In this document: positions 1 to 14,000 of the stretch, piece by piece
How positions within the stretch are numbered: the first letter of the stretch is position 1
Layout: every line of letters begins with the position of its first letter
NCBI GenBank assembly: GCA_029721435.1
Contig: CM056583.1
Span: forward strand, 59,362,120-59,426,119
DNA from: Gymnothorax reevesii
Lineage: Eukaryota > Chordata > Actinopteri > Anguilliformes > Muraenidae
Direction: 5' to 3'
Length of the DNA stretch: 64,000 nucleotides
Made by a program: the position numbers and the translations under genes
Notes under the pieces: model-generated
Databases searched by the model: none
What the model saw: the letters and a program-made list of their open reading frames with translations, nothing else
What the model was told of the DNA's origin: nothing

Positions 1-3000
1 AATAAAGCCACAAAAATAGCTTTTCTTCACGCTTTTAAGATTAGGCTGCCGATACGATACAATTAAGCAGCCAACTCCAAAATCCTAACGATTTTATACA
101 TGGTCGTTACATTGATAGGTAAAGCAAAATAATCAACTTCTAGGCCATCAACAAACGGTATTTTCTTAATACTCAACAAATACATACAATTAAACCTCGA
201 AGATAAATAAATAAACAATAAATGAGAGACCCTGTCATGTTTAATAGCCTGTATCACTCCTGAATTATTTGCCCATTCCCAGAAAAAAGACAATGACTGC
301 TGTGGAATTTAGCTTAAAGATGCACATTAAAATATGAGCGTGGAAAGGATACATATAAGTTATAATTACTATAAAAATAGAAATAGAACTGAACGGATCC
401 TCACGCACGGAAATGAAATGCCTTTCCTGTAGAATTTAGTCAACAAGGGGCTCCCATCGTGGCAGCACACCACGTAACACCGACAAAGCGGCGCAACTTC
501 AGGACAGCGAAAAGAGTACATCAAGCGCCCATGCTCCGGAAAGGCGGATTAGAGAGGACTACAACTTCATGCACCATGCTCGTTTCCGTTTTAAGAATCA
601 GCAGATAAGACTTGATTTAACCGGCAAAGAGCTAGGCCTATACATTTTTTTGGAGGGGGGGGGACAATTAATCTTCTCTTTCACTGAGAGGGAACCAACC
701 ATGCGTACCCAAAGAGAAATCATAGACCAACACTTGTATTTTGTAAACTATAGCAAAAATCAGCCAAAAACAAGCAGTATGACCTGACAACCTAATATCC
801 ATCAAAACCAATACCTTAAAATTCAGAGGACTGAAGTCTGGTAAGGCAGAATGCGGAAGCGCGCGTTAACGGAGAACTCTTAATGAAGGAAAAAAATTCA
901 AGAGTTGTGGCTAACTTCAGCCTTGTGCAATTTCTTTCCGCTTGGACTCCAGCATTTTTGTTGACCCAAAGTCAACGCGTTATTTCTCCCTGTATCATTT
1001 GATTTCTCGAACAGTATTGATCTGCAAGTTTTCAGAATGCTGAATTTAATCACAGCTGAATTTTGACGTCAAGCACTTAAACTTGGCCTGTAATCGCAGA
1101 TTCCATTCATTTAAAGTGATAGTTCATGAAATACCAACAACTTCGTGAAGTGCATTTTATGCTCATCGTTTCCCTCAACAGATCTTTACCTTAGATTATT
1201 ACTTAGATAGCCTGGGACGACACTGATTAAAAACATAGCCTATTGGTTTCTCTTATTGCAAATGCTTGTGATCACATTTCAAAAATCTAATTTAAACAAC
1301 TGATGCAGTCTATTATAATTCACTGCAACTTCAGACGTTCCGTTTATAAGCCTCGACAGCATAAACCACATGCAGAAGCAGCCAATATGCGTAATTGCCG
1401 CGTTGTCGTTATACAGCCAATGTCACGCATATTAAATAATGGAAATGTTGAGAGCATTGACGCTGTGGTCTTTTGTCTCCCTCTAGTGCAGTGAGAGAGC
1501 ACTGGGCAGTTTGATAAATACTCAGAAATCAATGGGCTCTCCAGTCATGCTCGTTAGTCAATCTGCAAATGACAGGCTCGACAAGCTAAGCAAAAAGCAT
1601 AAGCGATAGCACATCCGAGCAATAGCTATACATTGCTCTAGAAACTTTGAGCGTATAGAAAATCACAAGTATAGGCCTATGTGTCGTATCAAAAAAGTAT
1701 ACAATTATCCGCTCCGCAAACCTTTAAACGGTTCGCAAGTCGTCCTCCGCCTTCTAGCACTCGCTGGCACGGCCACCTCTGGCGTTTAGTCGGGCTCCAT
1801 TATGGTGGAATGACCCCACATAAACCAGAATAGCAGAGATTTTTTTTTAACAACCTTCAAAATGAGGTCTGATCAAAATAAAACAAGTGGGTGCTGCATG
1901 AAAAGTAGGCTAGAATTACTTCCACGTTATTTGACATAAACGAACAACACGGCTACCCGGCCTGTCAGCCAAGAAATTGGTTAATAGGCTATTAGGACCC
2001 CTCAAATAGAAACAAAATTAATTTGGAAAAAAATTCCTTAATATCGAAAGCAGAGGTCCCAGTTCTAGGGCCCGAAGGCACCGCGTTCGGGAGGCTTCTG
2101 GGGATTTCGATTCAGTCAGCAGAAAACTATAGCAATCAGTGACTTACACTACGTATTTAAGGGCTAAATAAATAAATAAATAAATGAAAACCAACGGACA
2201 CAGACACAGCAGCCCTCTTTGACTAGAGTTTGGGACCCTGCCTTATTACTTATTCGATATGCAAGTCAAGTCACCTCGACCAATTGAAGAGTTCAAGCGC
2301 TTTGTGTGTTTTCCAGTCGGGTTTCTTCTGCGCCAATAGGTGGACATAAATGCAACTAATGTGTCACTCGGCCTGATGTTGAAAACCAGGAGGCGCGTTT
2401 CCATCCGCCAGTTTTCAATCCAGATTACAGTTCAAGCAAATGATTACATTAATACATCAGCATAATGGCAGTGTGTTGCTGACATGCAAGTTCGCGGAAT
2501 AATATGATTTCGACACATTGAGAGATTGTCTCATGTAGCATTTCAACCTAATTTGATAGACACAGTTGTAAAGGACACCAGAGTGCCTGTCGGCGTCCGC
2601 GAATGCACAAGCACGCATACGTCGAAGAAAATGAATTTTAACTCAGTAAAGGTATAATTATTAATGAGTTTATTTATCTTTAGATTATAAATTTCAGACA
2701 ACAGAAAAAATGGTGGTGAAACCAAACTTACAGTAAAGAAGGCAACAAAAAAAAAAAAAAAAAAACTTCAAATTCGAATTCCAGCGTTAAGCACCGATTT
2801 CCACTAGCCTACGAGAATAGAACCCAGTCGATCACGAAATCAAATAGGCTACATACAGGAACTAAGAGCCTTTCGACCAAACACCCAACTAAATTTAAAA
2901 AACTGAGGTACAGGCAGAGGAAATCATTTTAAAATAATGCCCATCCATCCACAGCAGACTGACAGAAGTAGTTCACGACAACGTCAAGTAGCTTAGTAAC

Positions 3001-3645
3001 ACCGCTCATGGACATGAAGCCTTTAGTCTACGGCGCATACCAAATAGAATACCCTAATGGTTTAACTGGTAACTGCAGTTACCGGTTAAGAGCCACAGGT
3101 GGGGCATGGGATTCTGGCTTGCATCTGGAATTAAAGTTGAGAAGCATTGCGCCGTCCGTTCCTCGAAGAAAGCCCTTAAACTGCTTTAAGGACCTCACCC
3201 TCTCTCTCTCATTACGGTTCTTTCAATCACGGCATCCTTGAAAAACGTTTTCAATGGCTCTGTCCTGGTTAAATGTGTCTATTGGCCTGCTTGTCCACGA
3301 GCTGAAGTCTTAACCAACGTAGGCTAAAACAATGGTACGCTTTCCACTTAGCGTCTCCGCGCGGCTTTACAGCGCACCGAAAAATGAGTAGCCTACCAAC
3401 TTTTTCGCGTGAGGACGGATGCTGACTTGTAAAAGGCTGGTCAATGTCAAGTGAAGCAGTGATGAAAATTCAGGTTTTACTGTCCACCCAAGTGCCTAAC
3501 TTCGAGAGCTAGTATTCGTCCAAATAGTTTCCAAGTCTGTGTTTAAAAATCGGCCGATAATCGAATCATCGAGTGCCTCACAACGCACGCTTAAATTTAA
3601 TTGGAAAACCGGCCTGAAGAGGCTATGAAGTAGCCTATATGAAGC
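1..3645. other. No gene recognised
   Basis: All frames carry only short ORFs with no recognisable domain and no exon chain that I can join. Simple-sequence tracts are a short AAAT run near 2166-2185 and a run of 19 A at 2747-2765. The sequence could be intergenic or an intron of a gene lying outside the window. Confidence 0.5.
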
Positions 3646-4985
3646 CCAGTGAATTTGGGGCGTTGCGCAAAACGTGAGTAAAAACAGAATAAAATGATTT
3701 ACAAGTCCTTTTTGACCTATGTTTAATTGAGTACACTACAAAGACAGGATATTTAATATTAAAACTGATGTTTTTTGGAAATATTCACTCATTTTGAATT
3801 TGATGGCTGCAACACGTTCCAAAAAGACTGTGAAAGTTGAGGAACGCTCAAAAAACACCTGTTTGGAACATTTCACAGATGAACAGGTTAAGTGGAAACA
3901 GGTGTCATGATTAGGTACAAAAGGAGCACCCCCGAAATTCACAAGCAAGGATGGTGTTAGGTTCCCCACTTTGTGAACAACTGCGTGACCAAATAGTCCA
4001 ACAATTTAAGAACAACATTTCTAAATGTATAATTGCAAGGAATTTGGGGATTTCATCATCTACAGTCCAAAATATCATTAAATCAGAGAATCCAGAGAAA
4101 TCTCTACACGAAAGTGGCAAGGCCGAAACAAACATTGAATGCCTGAGCGCGTCGGTCTCTCAGGCGGCGCTGCATTGAAAACAGACATTATTCTGTAGAG
4201 GATATTACCATGTACGCTCAGGAACACTTTGGAAAACCACTGCCAGTTAACATAGTTTGTCGCTACATCTACAAGTGCAAGTTAAAACTCTAACATGCAA
4301 AGTGAAAGCCATATATCAACAACACCCAGAAATGCCGCCGGCTTCTCTTGGTCCGATCTCATCTGATATGGACTGACGGAAAGTGGAAAAGCGTGCCATT
4401 GTCTGACAAGTCCACATTTCATATTGTTTTTGGAAATCATGGACGTCATGCCCTCCAGGTTAAAGAGGAAAAGGACCATCCAGACTGTTGTCAGCATAAA
4501 GTTCAAAAGCCAATATCCGTGATGGCATGGTTAAATTGCACATCTGTGAAGGCACCATTAACGCTGAAAGGTACATACAGGTTTTGGCAGCAACGTCTTT
4601 TTTCGGGGACATCCCTGCTTATTTCAGCAAGACAATACCAAGCCTCATTCTGCACGTTAAAACAGCATGGCTTTGTAGCAAAAGAGTGCAGGTAATAGAC
4701 TGGACTGCCTGCAGTCCAGTCCCGTGTCCCATTGAAAATTTGTGGAGCCTTATAAAGCGCAAAATGACAGAGATCCTGGAATGTTGAACAACTGAAGTTG
4801 TACATCAAGCAAGAATGGGAAAGAATTCCACCTACAAAGCTTCTACTATTGGTGCCCTCAGTTCCCGAACGCTTACTGAATGTTCTTAAAAGGTGACGTA
4901 ACACAGTGGTTTGGAATGTGTTGAAGGCATCAAATTGAAAATGAGGGAATATTTCCAAACAGACAATAAAGTCTATGTTTTTCAG
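3646..4985 (+). mobile_element. Tc1/mariner-type transposon remnant (family A)
   Basis: This decayed Tc1-like element has its transposase in the plus sense. Fragments in shifting frames match other copies in this window: an N-terminal helix-turn-helix piece (LRDQIVQQFKNN then SSSTVQNIIKSE at 3951-4090), a central WKSVP..SDKSTFHIVFGN piece around 4378-4440, and a C-terminal WTACSPVPCPIENLWSLIK piece around 4700-4760 that holds the Glu of a DDE-type site. The left end (from about 3646) matches the ends of the copies at 55.16 and 60.16 kb. The right terminal repeat is cut short near 4985. Frames are broken in several places, so it cannot encode an active transposase. Boundaries are approximate. 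Confidence 0.8.
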
Positions 4986-5960
4986 TTATCCCAGGTTCTC
5001 GCACTTTCAAAACCTGTGCAGTTCCGGTTTATCATCAGACATCACGGTGCCTCCACTGCGGTTGTAGGAAATGCAAGTCTAATCGATTCAATTCTTCTCG
5101 GTAAGATTTTGAATATCAAAAAAAATATTGGCCAGGAGTTTAACAGTGTATTAGCACAAATCGTTCTATTGAAAAGGACATAATGTCATTATACAGACAC
5201 AATGCTCTCAAGGGACGATTTATTCAACGTAACATGGCACGTGGAATGTTCAAGGATCGAAAGAACGGCTTTCAAAGGACAGTGTATCTAGATTTTCCAG
5301 CGTCGTGTAGCATTAGCCGGGGACCAAGTTTTCACTGCGCATTTGTACTGTTCTGCAACAAACACTACCTCACCACAAAAATGCACACATTAATGAGAAC
5401 AAACAAATGGCCGAAGTACAGCAGTAAAAAATGTACATAAACACACTCGATAGCCTCAGTAGCCTACCTCAGCAGTGGCATCTCGGTCATCATTAGAAAT
5501 TCAACAGCGTGGTACAGGAAGTAGAACACTTTTGTAAAACTATATTCATACGGCTTAAATGAGTGCTGTATGAGGATCAACATTTTTAGGAAGCAACAGA
5601 TCCAGCCAAGAGTGTCCAATTGAAAAATTCCCATTGTCGACGAGAGGAACGCAAACTCTTCAGTATGTCCAGGAGTACAGAAGCTCCATTAGGGCAAATC
5701 AGGGCACATGAGGCAGGCGGTGCTCCCGCACTACTTCAAACCTGTAATAAACCACTTCCGTGGTGGGTAGACACTTAAGCAGATGTAAAATTTGATAATG
5801 TTCAGTCCCGGTTTCCAAAAATATTTTTCTTATACATTATCACAGTACATGGGTATGTGCCACCCTGGATTGCATCATATAAAAAATGGAGAACTTGAAA
5901 ATAAACATACAATAAAGGGGGGATGAGGGAGAGAGAACACACGCACCGTTATACAGACTG
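4986..5960. other. Unassigned sequence between two transposons
   Basis: Two ORFs of 85-90 codons (4911-5183 and 5183-5440) show no family resemblance, and the first begins inside the flanking transposon. I see no exon, RNA gene or repeat that I can support here. Confidence 0.4.
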
Positions 5961-5961
5961 T

Positions 5962-7094
5962 AGAATGATGAGCCAAAATATTACAACCACAAGCCAAATC
6001 TGTGGTTGGTCTTCTGCAAGCCACAATAACAACTCCAGACTCTACATATGCTCTGTAGTATCTGGCACCAATACTTTAGCAGCAGATCCTTTAAGTCTTG
6101 TAATTGTGGAGGTGAAGCTGCCAAAGATTCAACTTGTTGTTCTAATATATCCCATAGATGCTCAATCAGATTGAGATCTGAGGATTTTGGAGACTACGGC
6201 AACACCTTTATCACCTTCAAACCATTTCAGAACAATTCATGCAGAGTGGCAGCATGAATTATGCTGCTGAAAATGGCCACTGCCATTGGGGCTCATCATT
6301 CCCAAGAAAGGGCGTACCTGCTCTGCTGCAATGTTCATGTTGGTGGGCCTACATCAAACTGACATTCACATAAATGCCTGGACCCAGGGTTTCCCTGCAG
6401 AACACTACCCAGAGCATTACACTGCATCGACAAGTCTTCCCACCACAGTTCATCTGAGTGCCGACTCTCCCTCAGGAAAACACCGCACATGTATCAGACC
6501 ATCCACATGATGTGAAAGAAAATGGAACTGATCAGGCAATCTCCTCTGATTGTTCCAAGGTGCAGTTCTGATGCTTGAACGCACATTGCAGCCACTTCTG
6601 ATGATGGACAGGAGTTGGCACGGGCACTATGATCAATCTACAGCTTTGCAGCAGGGCGCATCGAGTGTTGTGACATATTTGTCTTCTAACAATCATTAAA
6701 ATTTTCTGAATATTGTGTCACATTAGCCCTCCTGTCAATTTGGACGACACAGGATAGCATTCGTTGAGCACTGTACGTCAGAGAACCTCTGACACTGAAC
6801 AACTTGCTGCTGGTTTGTCCCTCTTCAGTCCACTACCAACAGGCACTCACCACAGCTGACCAGGATTACTCAACAAAGGAAGTCATTTTGGAAATGCTCC
6901 AACCCAGTCCTATGCCTTCGTCTAAGTCGCTAGAGTATTTAATCCCTACATATTTCTCTCACCTCCGACACAACAACTTTAGAAACTTACAATTCACTTG
7001 CCATGTAATACATCAGAGACCTTGCCATAGCTGCTGGTCCGAGATAATCAACATTATTTGCTTCAACCGAGATTGGTTATGATATTTTGGCTCA
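5962..7094 (-). mobile_element. Tc1-type transposon remnant (family B)
   Basis: Both ends carry the inverted terminal motif GATGAGCCAAAATATTACAA (from about 5961) and its counterpart ATGATATTTTGGCTCATC (about 7079-7096). The interior is the antisense of a Tc1-like transposase gene, with tracts such as CAGATGCTCAATCAGATTG. The coding frame is broken throughout. Related copies lie at 26.6-27.5 kb (same orientation) and 28.4-29.2 kb (opposite). Confidence 0.85.
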
Positions 7095-7726
7095 TCAGCT
7101 TCCCTTTCCCTGGTGCTTTAACCATTGAAGGCTGCTGGGTTGGCTCATTTGGTAAAGGCACCTCTTGTTGACCAACAGGGACAACCACAGCTTCAGATCA
7201 AATCCAGTGGTGCCAGTGCCAACAGTGATCAGCAGCCTTGTGCAAGCATCACATAATTGGCATTGCACTGCTGAGGGATACGGGAGCAAATCAGACAGTT
7301 TGGGTCAGCAATGTTTGTTGTTCAAGCACCTTCTATTGGCCATCCAGGTGCTCGTCAATCACATTCTAAGCAGGCATATGTTTGGGTTTCCTCTGCCTTT
7401 CAAGTGATATAGGCGTTGGTAAATACTTAAAATAATAAAAAATAAAAATAATAAAAACAATTTCAAACAGCACATGCTCAAGAAACAGAAACTATACATG
7501 CAAATCTAACCTGCTGTAATAAGGACCATCATTCATCTTTCAGCCCCTTAGCAACCCGCCTGCCTCCACACTTGCCACACAGTCAATAGGCCTCACAGTT
7601 GCCTGTCCAAACTGGGCCAGTCGGTGAGATTCAGTCACTGAAAGGGAGGAGGGAGGAGAACGGTGGTGCAGGCATAGCTACAGGACGGTAATGCTCTCTG
7701 GGAGGGGAGGAGTGAGGTGGGCATGC
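7095..7726. other. 3' flank / probable 3' UTR of tmem150a
   Basis: This lies directly downstream (on the minus strand) of the tmem150a stop codon. No canonical AATAAA on the minus strand was found, so the transcript end is not located. The plus-strand run of A and T at about 7428-7460 is low-complexity sequence. Confidence 0.4.
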
Positions 7727-8031
7727 TTACAGCATGGCAATGCTTTCTGGATTACAGTTCAGGTGGGTGGAGGTGCTGCTACCACCAGGTGACTTCAGGC
7801 TCTTGGTGCCACTGCCTAAGGTCCCGCCCCTGCTGGCTCCACCCCCCATTATGGCACCTGCCCCTCGATGTCGGCTGTGCTGAAGGGCCACCATCATCGT
7901 GTCATTGTTGACAGCACCAAACTCGTAGGTGAAGGTCCCATAGAAGATGAGGATGTCTACTGTGAATACCCACTCACAGATGGCTGCTGCGTGCTGCAGT
8001 ACAAAGCTCTCATGAATGAAGAAGACACCAC
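7727..8031 (-). CDS. tmem150a: tmem150a coding exon 7 and stop
   Basis: The exon encodes the last helix ([24 protein letters not shown]) and the cytosolic tail, which ends [12 protein letters not shown] then TAA at 7729-7727. The tail includes a Gly-rich stretch ([14 protein letters not shown]) that is longer than in mammals. Confidence 0.94.
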
Positions 8032-11000
8032 CTGAGGGGGGTCAAGGACAATCTCGAAATCAGCTCTGAGTTTGGGCCTTTCCCACATAAGAAAAATAAC
8101 CCTTAACATCTCAGCCAAGGGATGTTGGATTTAGCCTGATTAAGCTGGTTTTTAAATGACCTTTCCTATGCATATCTGTGGATGGGATATGTCCCCATTC
8201 CTGGAAATGACAAAAGGAGTCCCTCAAGGCTATATCCTGGTACCTGTAGCATTTATTTGTTATACTGATGCTCCCATGTCAAGATCATTTGCAATAAGTC
8301 CCCATTTGTCATACACATTTATAAGTTATTAACAGCTCATCACAAATATGCCCCCACCCAACCATGTATTCTCTCCAACTTCACTTTAATTCAAGAGTTT
8401 AAAGCAGAACTAATCACAACAGCTAAATCTGTGCCCCATCACAATCTTGAACAAACAATCTAGAGATTTCCTCCTCTCGATCCCCATACACATACTGATC
8501 TAGAAGATAACTGCCGTCATGCTCCCTACCTCAGCTACCTGCTAAACAGAAATTCAGTGATCACTCCGGCTCAAGAGATGAGAAACCAAGTCCATCATCC
8601 CTCAAATGGATAAGGAAAGTCAGATGCAACTACCCGCAAAAAGCATGAATTCATGACTGAGTGGCCGATGTGATTCTGCTTTCCATTTCTACCAAGCTCT
8701 TAAATTATACAATACTACTGCCCCATCTCATTCCCCTTTCGATAACTGCAATTTATCAATGGTCTTGCTGTGCAATTTTGTGCTTTAAGTGATGTCCCCC
8801 AGGTTAGGCCTCGCTGGGATATTCAATAAAAATAAAGGATTATTCATAATGAAAAGAACCATAATTTACTTATCCTAAGTCTGCGACTAACAAGCAAACC
8901 TACAACCTCCAGCCCCCAACTCTACCACACACAGCCTAGTTTTGATTGGTTCACTAGAATGACAGGAGGAGAGTTTTATTATGCAGCCGAGGCCAAGCAT
9001 TGCTCCACCCACTCCCATCCATCCCTGCTCGCTGGCCACCCGCCCCATACCCACAATGCAATCATCACTCCCAGCTCTCCCCACCACCTCCGTCAGTCAG
9101 GATACTCAGGATCAGGGACACCAGTGCACCAACTGCAAGGGCCACCCGGACGTGTGCCATCCAGTAGTCGAGTGCGGAGATCGCCACGCGGTACGTCAGC
9201 ACACACTGCAGGCACACGAACAGCAGTCCAGCAGGGAAGGCTACACCAGCTCCTACATAGTGCAGTGTTTTGGCGTGGTCCACCTGGGGAATGGAAGCCA
9301 TGGAGAAGTAAGGCAAGAGAACCAACGAAGAAAGAGAGCTGTGAGAATCTCCCTAACTCTGCCAGAGGCCTGTAAAATGAGAAAAGCTGTATACACACTA
9401 GCAGGGTGCAGAGACAGAATTCGATCAATAGCCTTCATGCCCCCAAAAATGTTGAGACTAAAGGCTGTGTGAGCGTGTCTCTGTATGCCCCATCTGGCTG
9501 AATCCCAAGTCGCTCCCTACACCCTCACCCAAACCCACCCCTGCTCCTTCTGCGCTTTCATACGGAGGGATTGCTATGCTATAGTATGTCCCAATCCAGT
9601 TAGCATCAAGTGAGAATCAAGTATTGCACCCAAAGCGATGCAAGAATTCTGATCTCTCCCTTCCTTACAGGAAATACGATGACAGAATAGAGAGAACATG
9701 TTGATTTGTCAGAGTGTGCATGTGCTGATCTGTACACGTGCGTGAATGTGTGCAACTGTCTAAGTGTATTTGTGCATTCAAAAGCAATTCCATCCAATCC
9801 TAACCTGGAAGTTCCCGACCATGACCAAGCCCAGGGCATTAGTGCAGCCAGACACCAATGCACTGGTGTTGGTCCAGCAGCAGTGACTGTGTTCAATCAC
9901 CTGGGCGTAACGGAGCAGGCAAACCATCACCACTGCAGGGAGACAGAGTGATGGGAGAAGGTATTCCAGGTATTCACTTCCCATCAAGTCTTGACGACCC
10001 AGATTTAAAACCAAATGGTGAGTAATATTGAAATTTTAAAAAATTTTCTAAATAAAAATAATAGCAATATAAAAGCTTAGAAACCAGGGATGGTTTGATT
10101 TAAGAATTTACAAACCAGTTTGATCTGACGCACTGGACAGAACCGAAATACCAAATTTTGCCACAAGGTGTCACACTTGACTCAGTAGTCGCCCCCGCAT
10201 GTAATGAAAGAGGCCTTAATTGAAAATGTGTCGACTCCAGTCCACTTCATGGCAGTAATGCACCTCTAAGCTGGGCCGTGAACTCCTTATAAACACTTAG
10301 TAAGAAGAGGGTGAAACTGCATTTCAACCGACAACTGGCCTTGGGTCCAAAATGTCGAACCTGACCTGAGCCTGTAACGCAAGAATGCTGTCTGAGCCTG
10401 AACTCACCAGACTCAAATTTTACATTTTGAGAACGAACCAGAAGACAATCTGTCAAGTTTGTTTGTTATCCACCCAATGCAGAGCATAGTAGTGATACCA
10501 GAACATACCCCACCAGTTCAGTAAGAACAACCAAACCGGCATCAGCTAAGGTAACTCTGGGCTAAAATACTGAGCTGCAGCAAGTTTTGAACAGAGCCAA
10601 ATGACCGAGCTCTACGAAGATACTGAGCTGTGCTAAAGGACCAATTCTGCTGTAAAGTACTGAACTAAGCTACGTTACCACATGGTGCAAAAATAATGAG
10701 CCAGGCTAAAGTACAAACTTATACTGAGCTACAGGGCCGTGTTAAGCCATTGCTTTGACAGCGTATGAAATTGCTCAAGGATGAGTTGCCTTTCACTGTT
10801 AAGCAAGATCACATCACAGAGAGTTCTGCGAACAGGTATTCATAAGAATGCCGACGAGGAAATAATTCTTGACCAGTTCTATGAAGAGAACCTCCAGCAC
10901 CAAAGTGTTTAACAGTGGGTGATTCCTGAGGCAGAGAGGACGAGACTCACCCATGAATGCTCCCACATTGCCAATCAGGCTGAACAAACAGCTCTCCGGG

Positions 11001-14000
11001 GGAAAGGAGCCACATTTACTGGAGGACACAAGCACAAAAACCACAAGACCTTCAGCAATGCAACTTTCTTCAAAGTTATGTTATTAAATACACACTATAT
11101 AAAATGAAATCAGAAAGGCATTAGATATTCTCTTTTTTTGTAAATAAATGCATATAATGAAATAATAACAACAAGTTGACATGGTCTACAACATCCCCCG
11201 CCAATCGTACCCATTTTATTTTCAAACTCGATCAAGGCCTTTATGGTCTGAAGCTACACACCGAATTTGGTTACTGTATCCGCAGTAGTTTCTGAGTAAA
11301 GCTGTCCCCTTTATCTCGGACAGACGGACGAAAGGACGGACGGAGGTCAAACCTATATCCCCCACCCACTTCGTGTTGGCGGGGGATAAGAATAATAGCA
11401 ATACATTTTGTGCATAGCACTTTTGGTACACGGATATTCCTTGTTACAAAGAAGCTATAGCTGAGCACGGCTAACCGCACTTCCCACCCATAGAGATAGG
11501 CACCAAGTCCATTAAATACACAAAATCAAAGTACATGATTGTATTTTGTATTTACCTGGTTTTCCTTTGTCTAATATTTGATTTCATGAATCTTCTCACA
11601 GTGAGTAATATGCAAAAATGGAGGAAATCCCCACAGAGACACACACAAGCACATACATTTGAAGCCAGGGACTTTAGTTGAGGAAATGAAAACCGAGAGA
11701 AAATAAGTGCCGACAGGCAGCTCAAAACAGTCAGACAATAACAGGAGTCAGGTGAAGGTAGCAATGAGACTAAAATAGGTGCAAGTAGTGAACTTGGCCA
11801 ATGAAAAATAAAAAAGTAATTTAATGGTAAAAAAGGGTTTAGCCAGGCACAAATCTACCCATCTCATGGACAGCAATTTTAAAATTTAGACGGGTAAAAA
11901 TTAAATGAGATGCGCAAACTCAACTCCTTCAAGCCGCTGACGTAGTTCAATTTTCCCACAACACCCCCGCAAAGTCAAGATGCCAGGCCCCTCCCTCCTC
12001 GTGAAAAAAAAGATCCAAAACCAATTATTCTGCAAATAAAAAGCAACAACTTTGCTAGCTAATAAAGCTGCATTTCATTGCTTGAATGTCCAAGCAAGTC
12101 AGAGCTCAAACTTTATTTAACTCAAAAATATTTGGAGATGGCTGAGTAAATGTCTGTCAGCAAATGTTACATGCACAGAGTTGAAAGGGAAGTTGTACTA
12201 GGAGCAGTCATGCGACAATTTACAGTATCCGTCTCCTGATCTTTATTGCAACGTTAGCCGATTATCATTATGCCTCGGTGTGCTTGCGCAAGCGGGGCAT
12301 ACGGTAGTTCGTTTGTGTGTCAGTCATTCTGTCTGTTACCGGGATAACCACTACGCCGGTCAAAATTAAGTCCCAGAATATGGGTCTATGGGTTAAATAC
12401 CATCTTGGATATCTTTGATTTACATTTGCCAGATTTGAGATAAACTTTGTTTTCAAGTTAAAGCACTATTTGACACTTCCATAGACTCCAATAGGAATCC
12501 AGGAATGCAGAAGTAAAGACATATGTCATAGGGAAAGCAATTGTTCCAAACAATGAATAGTTCCAGCACTGATCTCCATTCATTTTCATTCAAACACGTT
12601 GGCTAGTAAGTTTATCAAATGACTACATTTTTGGGAAATTTGTTGCATTAGCTGACCCCTAATGAATTTTGTTGTTAGCGTCATTTTCTGTACCCAGCTT
12701 TAGTTTATGTTGATCGTCAGATAACAACCAGTTAAATTCGTGTTAAACTTAAAGTAGATGACGTGAGCAGCTCTTAACGATCTAGCATAACCAGATGTCA
12801 TTTGTCATTCATTTAGCTACCTTAAATTAATTGCAGTTATTGATGTTCGTTCGAGTACAAAGTTTATATTAGCTTATAAGATTCGCTGATAGTTTCAACC
12901 GCATTTTATGGCTAACTAGTTAATTTTGTTGCCTACCACATTACTTCTGTTCACTTGAGGGTTCTGCCATTCAGTGCAAAAATGAATGGAAACAGCTTAA
13001 AATGTCAGAAATCTATTCGATACACCAATCTGATCGCATAGCAGCAAGTAACGTCATTACACACAAGTTTTTTGTAACGCTTTTCCAACTTAAAGAGTTC
13101 ATTCAACCTATAGAGTAAACGAATCCACATTTCATTGCTAATCAAGCAAAGTAAACGGGAACAGGTTACTTTGGAGTTGCCCAATTGCTTAATTGGAGAA
13201 GATTCTGTTTTCATTTGCTTGGCTCCTTTCAGGACGTAGTTGAAAAATACTGATGTCAGCCAAGTTTTTTTCTGGAAGCATTTCCCATGCCCTATGATGT
13301 TTGGCACTTTCGTTCAGGACATCACGGGGGTCAACAGAAAAGGGAAAGCTCGGATCACAGAGATGTTCGCCCCATGGCAGCACGTGGTGTTACTAAGCTT
13401 TAGAATAACAGCAATTAATAATCACTGCACCACTAGTTTGGAGGCATCTATGGTAGAATTTTTGTGAAATAGTCACTTGAAATGGTGTTCTAAATTAATT
13501 TTTTTAACCTTTAATACACAAATCAAAAAAAAAAAAATTTGATCATTTTAATTCAAAATGTGTTAAACTGCTTTCACACCGGACGCGAAAATTTTTTTGC
13601 ATGACAGATTACGTTCAAAGTCAATGTGTATTCGCTTCTTTGCATTGACTTGAATGCAAACTGTCATGTGAAAAATTCATTTCGCGTCTGGTGTGAAAGT
13701 GGCTTTAGACAGCTGTAGCGCACAGTGGGCTCGTGCGAATTACAACTGGTTTTGTGATCCAGGGTCACATATATGGAGAAAAGTAACAGGCCTAAAACAG
13801 ACCCTTGAGGAACACAAAGGCTAAAACTGGAATCCAACAACAACCAAAAATGTTCCATTTGGCAGGTAGGAGCGAAGTAAATTGAATGCAGTCGCTTTGA
13901 GGCCAACCCATGATTCCAGACACTGAAAAAGAATGATGTGATCCACAGTGTAAAATGCTGTACTCAAGTCCACTAAGACTAAGGCCCATATTCAAAAACG

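Noticed and set aside
4503..4958. 151-codon minus-strand ORF as a gene
   Set aside because: It is the antisense of the family-A Tc1 transposon.
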